Shown here: one piece after another, positions 63,700-64,000 of the stretch
Numbering within the stretch: the stretch's first letter is position 1
Layout: each line of letters opens with the position of its first letter
Source of the DNA: Lysobacter dokdonensis DS-58
Lineage (GTDB): Bacteria > Pseudomonadota > Gammaproteobacteria > Xanthomonadales > Xanthomonadaceae
Reading direction: 5' to 3'
Assembly (NCBI RefSeq): GCF_000770795.1
Contig: NZ_JRKJ01000002.1
Coordinates: 62,001 to 126,000, forward strand
DNA length: 64,000 nt
Made by a program: the position numbers and the translations under genes
Notes under the pieces: generated by a model
The model's input: the letters and a program-made list of their open reading frames with translations, nothing else
Database searches by the model: none
Told to the model about the DNA's origin: nothing

Positions 63700-64000
63700 T
63701 CAGGCCTGCTTTTCCCGGCGCAGCGAGCGGCCGCGGCCGATGCCGTAGTACTGCAGGCCTGCGGCTTCGACTTCTTCCGGGTCGTAGAGGTTGCGGCCGT
63801 CGAAGACGACCTTGTCCGTCAACGTTTTCGCGAGCTTGGCGAAATCCGGGCTGCGGAACTGCTTCCATTCGGTGACCACGACCAGCGCGTCGGCGCCCTG
63901 CAGCGCTTCGCCGGCCGTCGCGCACAGATGCAGGTCGTCGCGCGTACCGAAGATGCGGCGGGCTTCCTGCGTGGCTTCCGGGTCGTACGCACGCACGCGC
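63700..64000 (-). CDS. UDP-glucose 6-dehydrogenase, C-terminal end (cut by window edge)
   Basis: About 100 residues of the UDP-binding C-terminal domain. VRAYDPEATQEARRIFG is followed by GADALVVVTEWKQFRSPDF and KVVFDGRNLYDPEEVEAAGLQYYGIGRG, which are signatures of the UDP-glucose/GDP-mannose dehydrogenase family. The WKQF stretch favours UDP-glucose dehydrogenase, which makes UDP-glucuronate. The start lies outside the window. Confidence 0.92.
   Translation of the reverse strand, partial: RVRAYDPEATQEARRIFGTRDDLHLCATAGEALQGADALVVVTEWKQFRSPDFAKLAKTLTDKVVFDGRNLYDPEEVEAAGLQYYGIGRGRSLRREKQA

Overview
The window is high-GC (roughly two thirds G+C), densely coded DNA with short intergenic gaps, no tRNA or rRNA genes and no evident insertion sequences. 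The gene content points to a gammaproteobacterium of the Lysobacteraceae (Xanthomonadaceae), most likely Lysobacter or a close relative. The pointers are an rpsF-rpsR-rplI-dnaB-alr block without priB, a methionine synthase split into two genes behind a fused ArsR/methyltransferase regulator, a 180-kDa type NAD-glutamate dehydrogenase, and a kynurenine meta-cleavage pathway. This assignment is an inference from content and order; no database was searched.

Layout. 1-2.5 kb (minus strand): a TonB-dependent receptor cut by the window edge, a DUF2946 protein and a PAS-GGDEF diguanylate cyclase. 2.7-4.8 kb: an M13 lipoprotein peptidase with a clear terminator. 5.0-9.5 kb: three overlapping signalling genes, a CHASE3 kinase, a stand-alone receiver and a REC-PAS-GAF-GGDEF-EAL protein. 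9.5-13.7 kb (minus): an OmpA-like lipoprotein, a wax ester synthase/DGAT, a membrane protein with an HEFTHH motif, and alr. 13.7-17.2 kb (minus): a small conserved-looking protein, dnaB with a perfect DnaA box upstream, rplI, rpsR, rpsF with a readable promoter and structured leader, and an A-type Fe-S carrier. 17.3-20 kb: asnS, two small genes and a PaiB-like protein.

20.0-23.8 and 34.7-38.9 kb hold the kynurenine pathway: kmo, kynU, 3-hydroxyanthranilate dioxygenase, ACMS decarboxylase, a semialdehyde dehydrogenase and a RidA-type deaminase. Together these convert kynurenine to 4-oxalocrotonate. A beta-carbonic anhydrase is translationally coupled inside the first half. The two halves are separated by about 10.9 kb of almost entirely opposite-strand genes: a membrane protein, a Big-domain-like protein, a 1167-residue diheme peroxidase-like protein, small unknowns, and two tandem FG-GAP/VCBS proteins built on a 144-bp repeat. 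sbcB, a DUF2461 gene and a DUF2939 gene follow kmo.

41.6-45.8 kb (minus) is a three-gene module: a type-1-copper-like periplasmic protein, a membrane GGDEF/EAL protein and an outer-membrane barrel-like protein. 45.9-56.2 kb (minus) runs acyl-CoA dehydrogenase, NAD-GDH, a hybrid histidine kinase, NAD kinase and a cytosolic-type 5'-nucleotidase, the last three tightly coupled. 56.3-61.0 kb is the methionine synthase operon. 61-64 kb (minus) carries a SLOG-type protein with four membrane segments (a possible defence effector), a DUF2058 protein, slyX and the end of a UDP-glucose dehydrogenase gene. No non-coding gap exceeds about 235 bp.

The strongest candidates for less-described biology are the blue-copper/c-di-GMP module, the SLOG-4TM protein, the giant diheme protein and the carbonic anhydrase inside the kynurenine operon.
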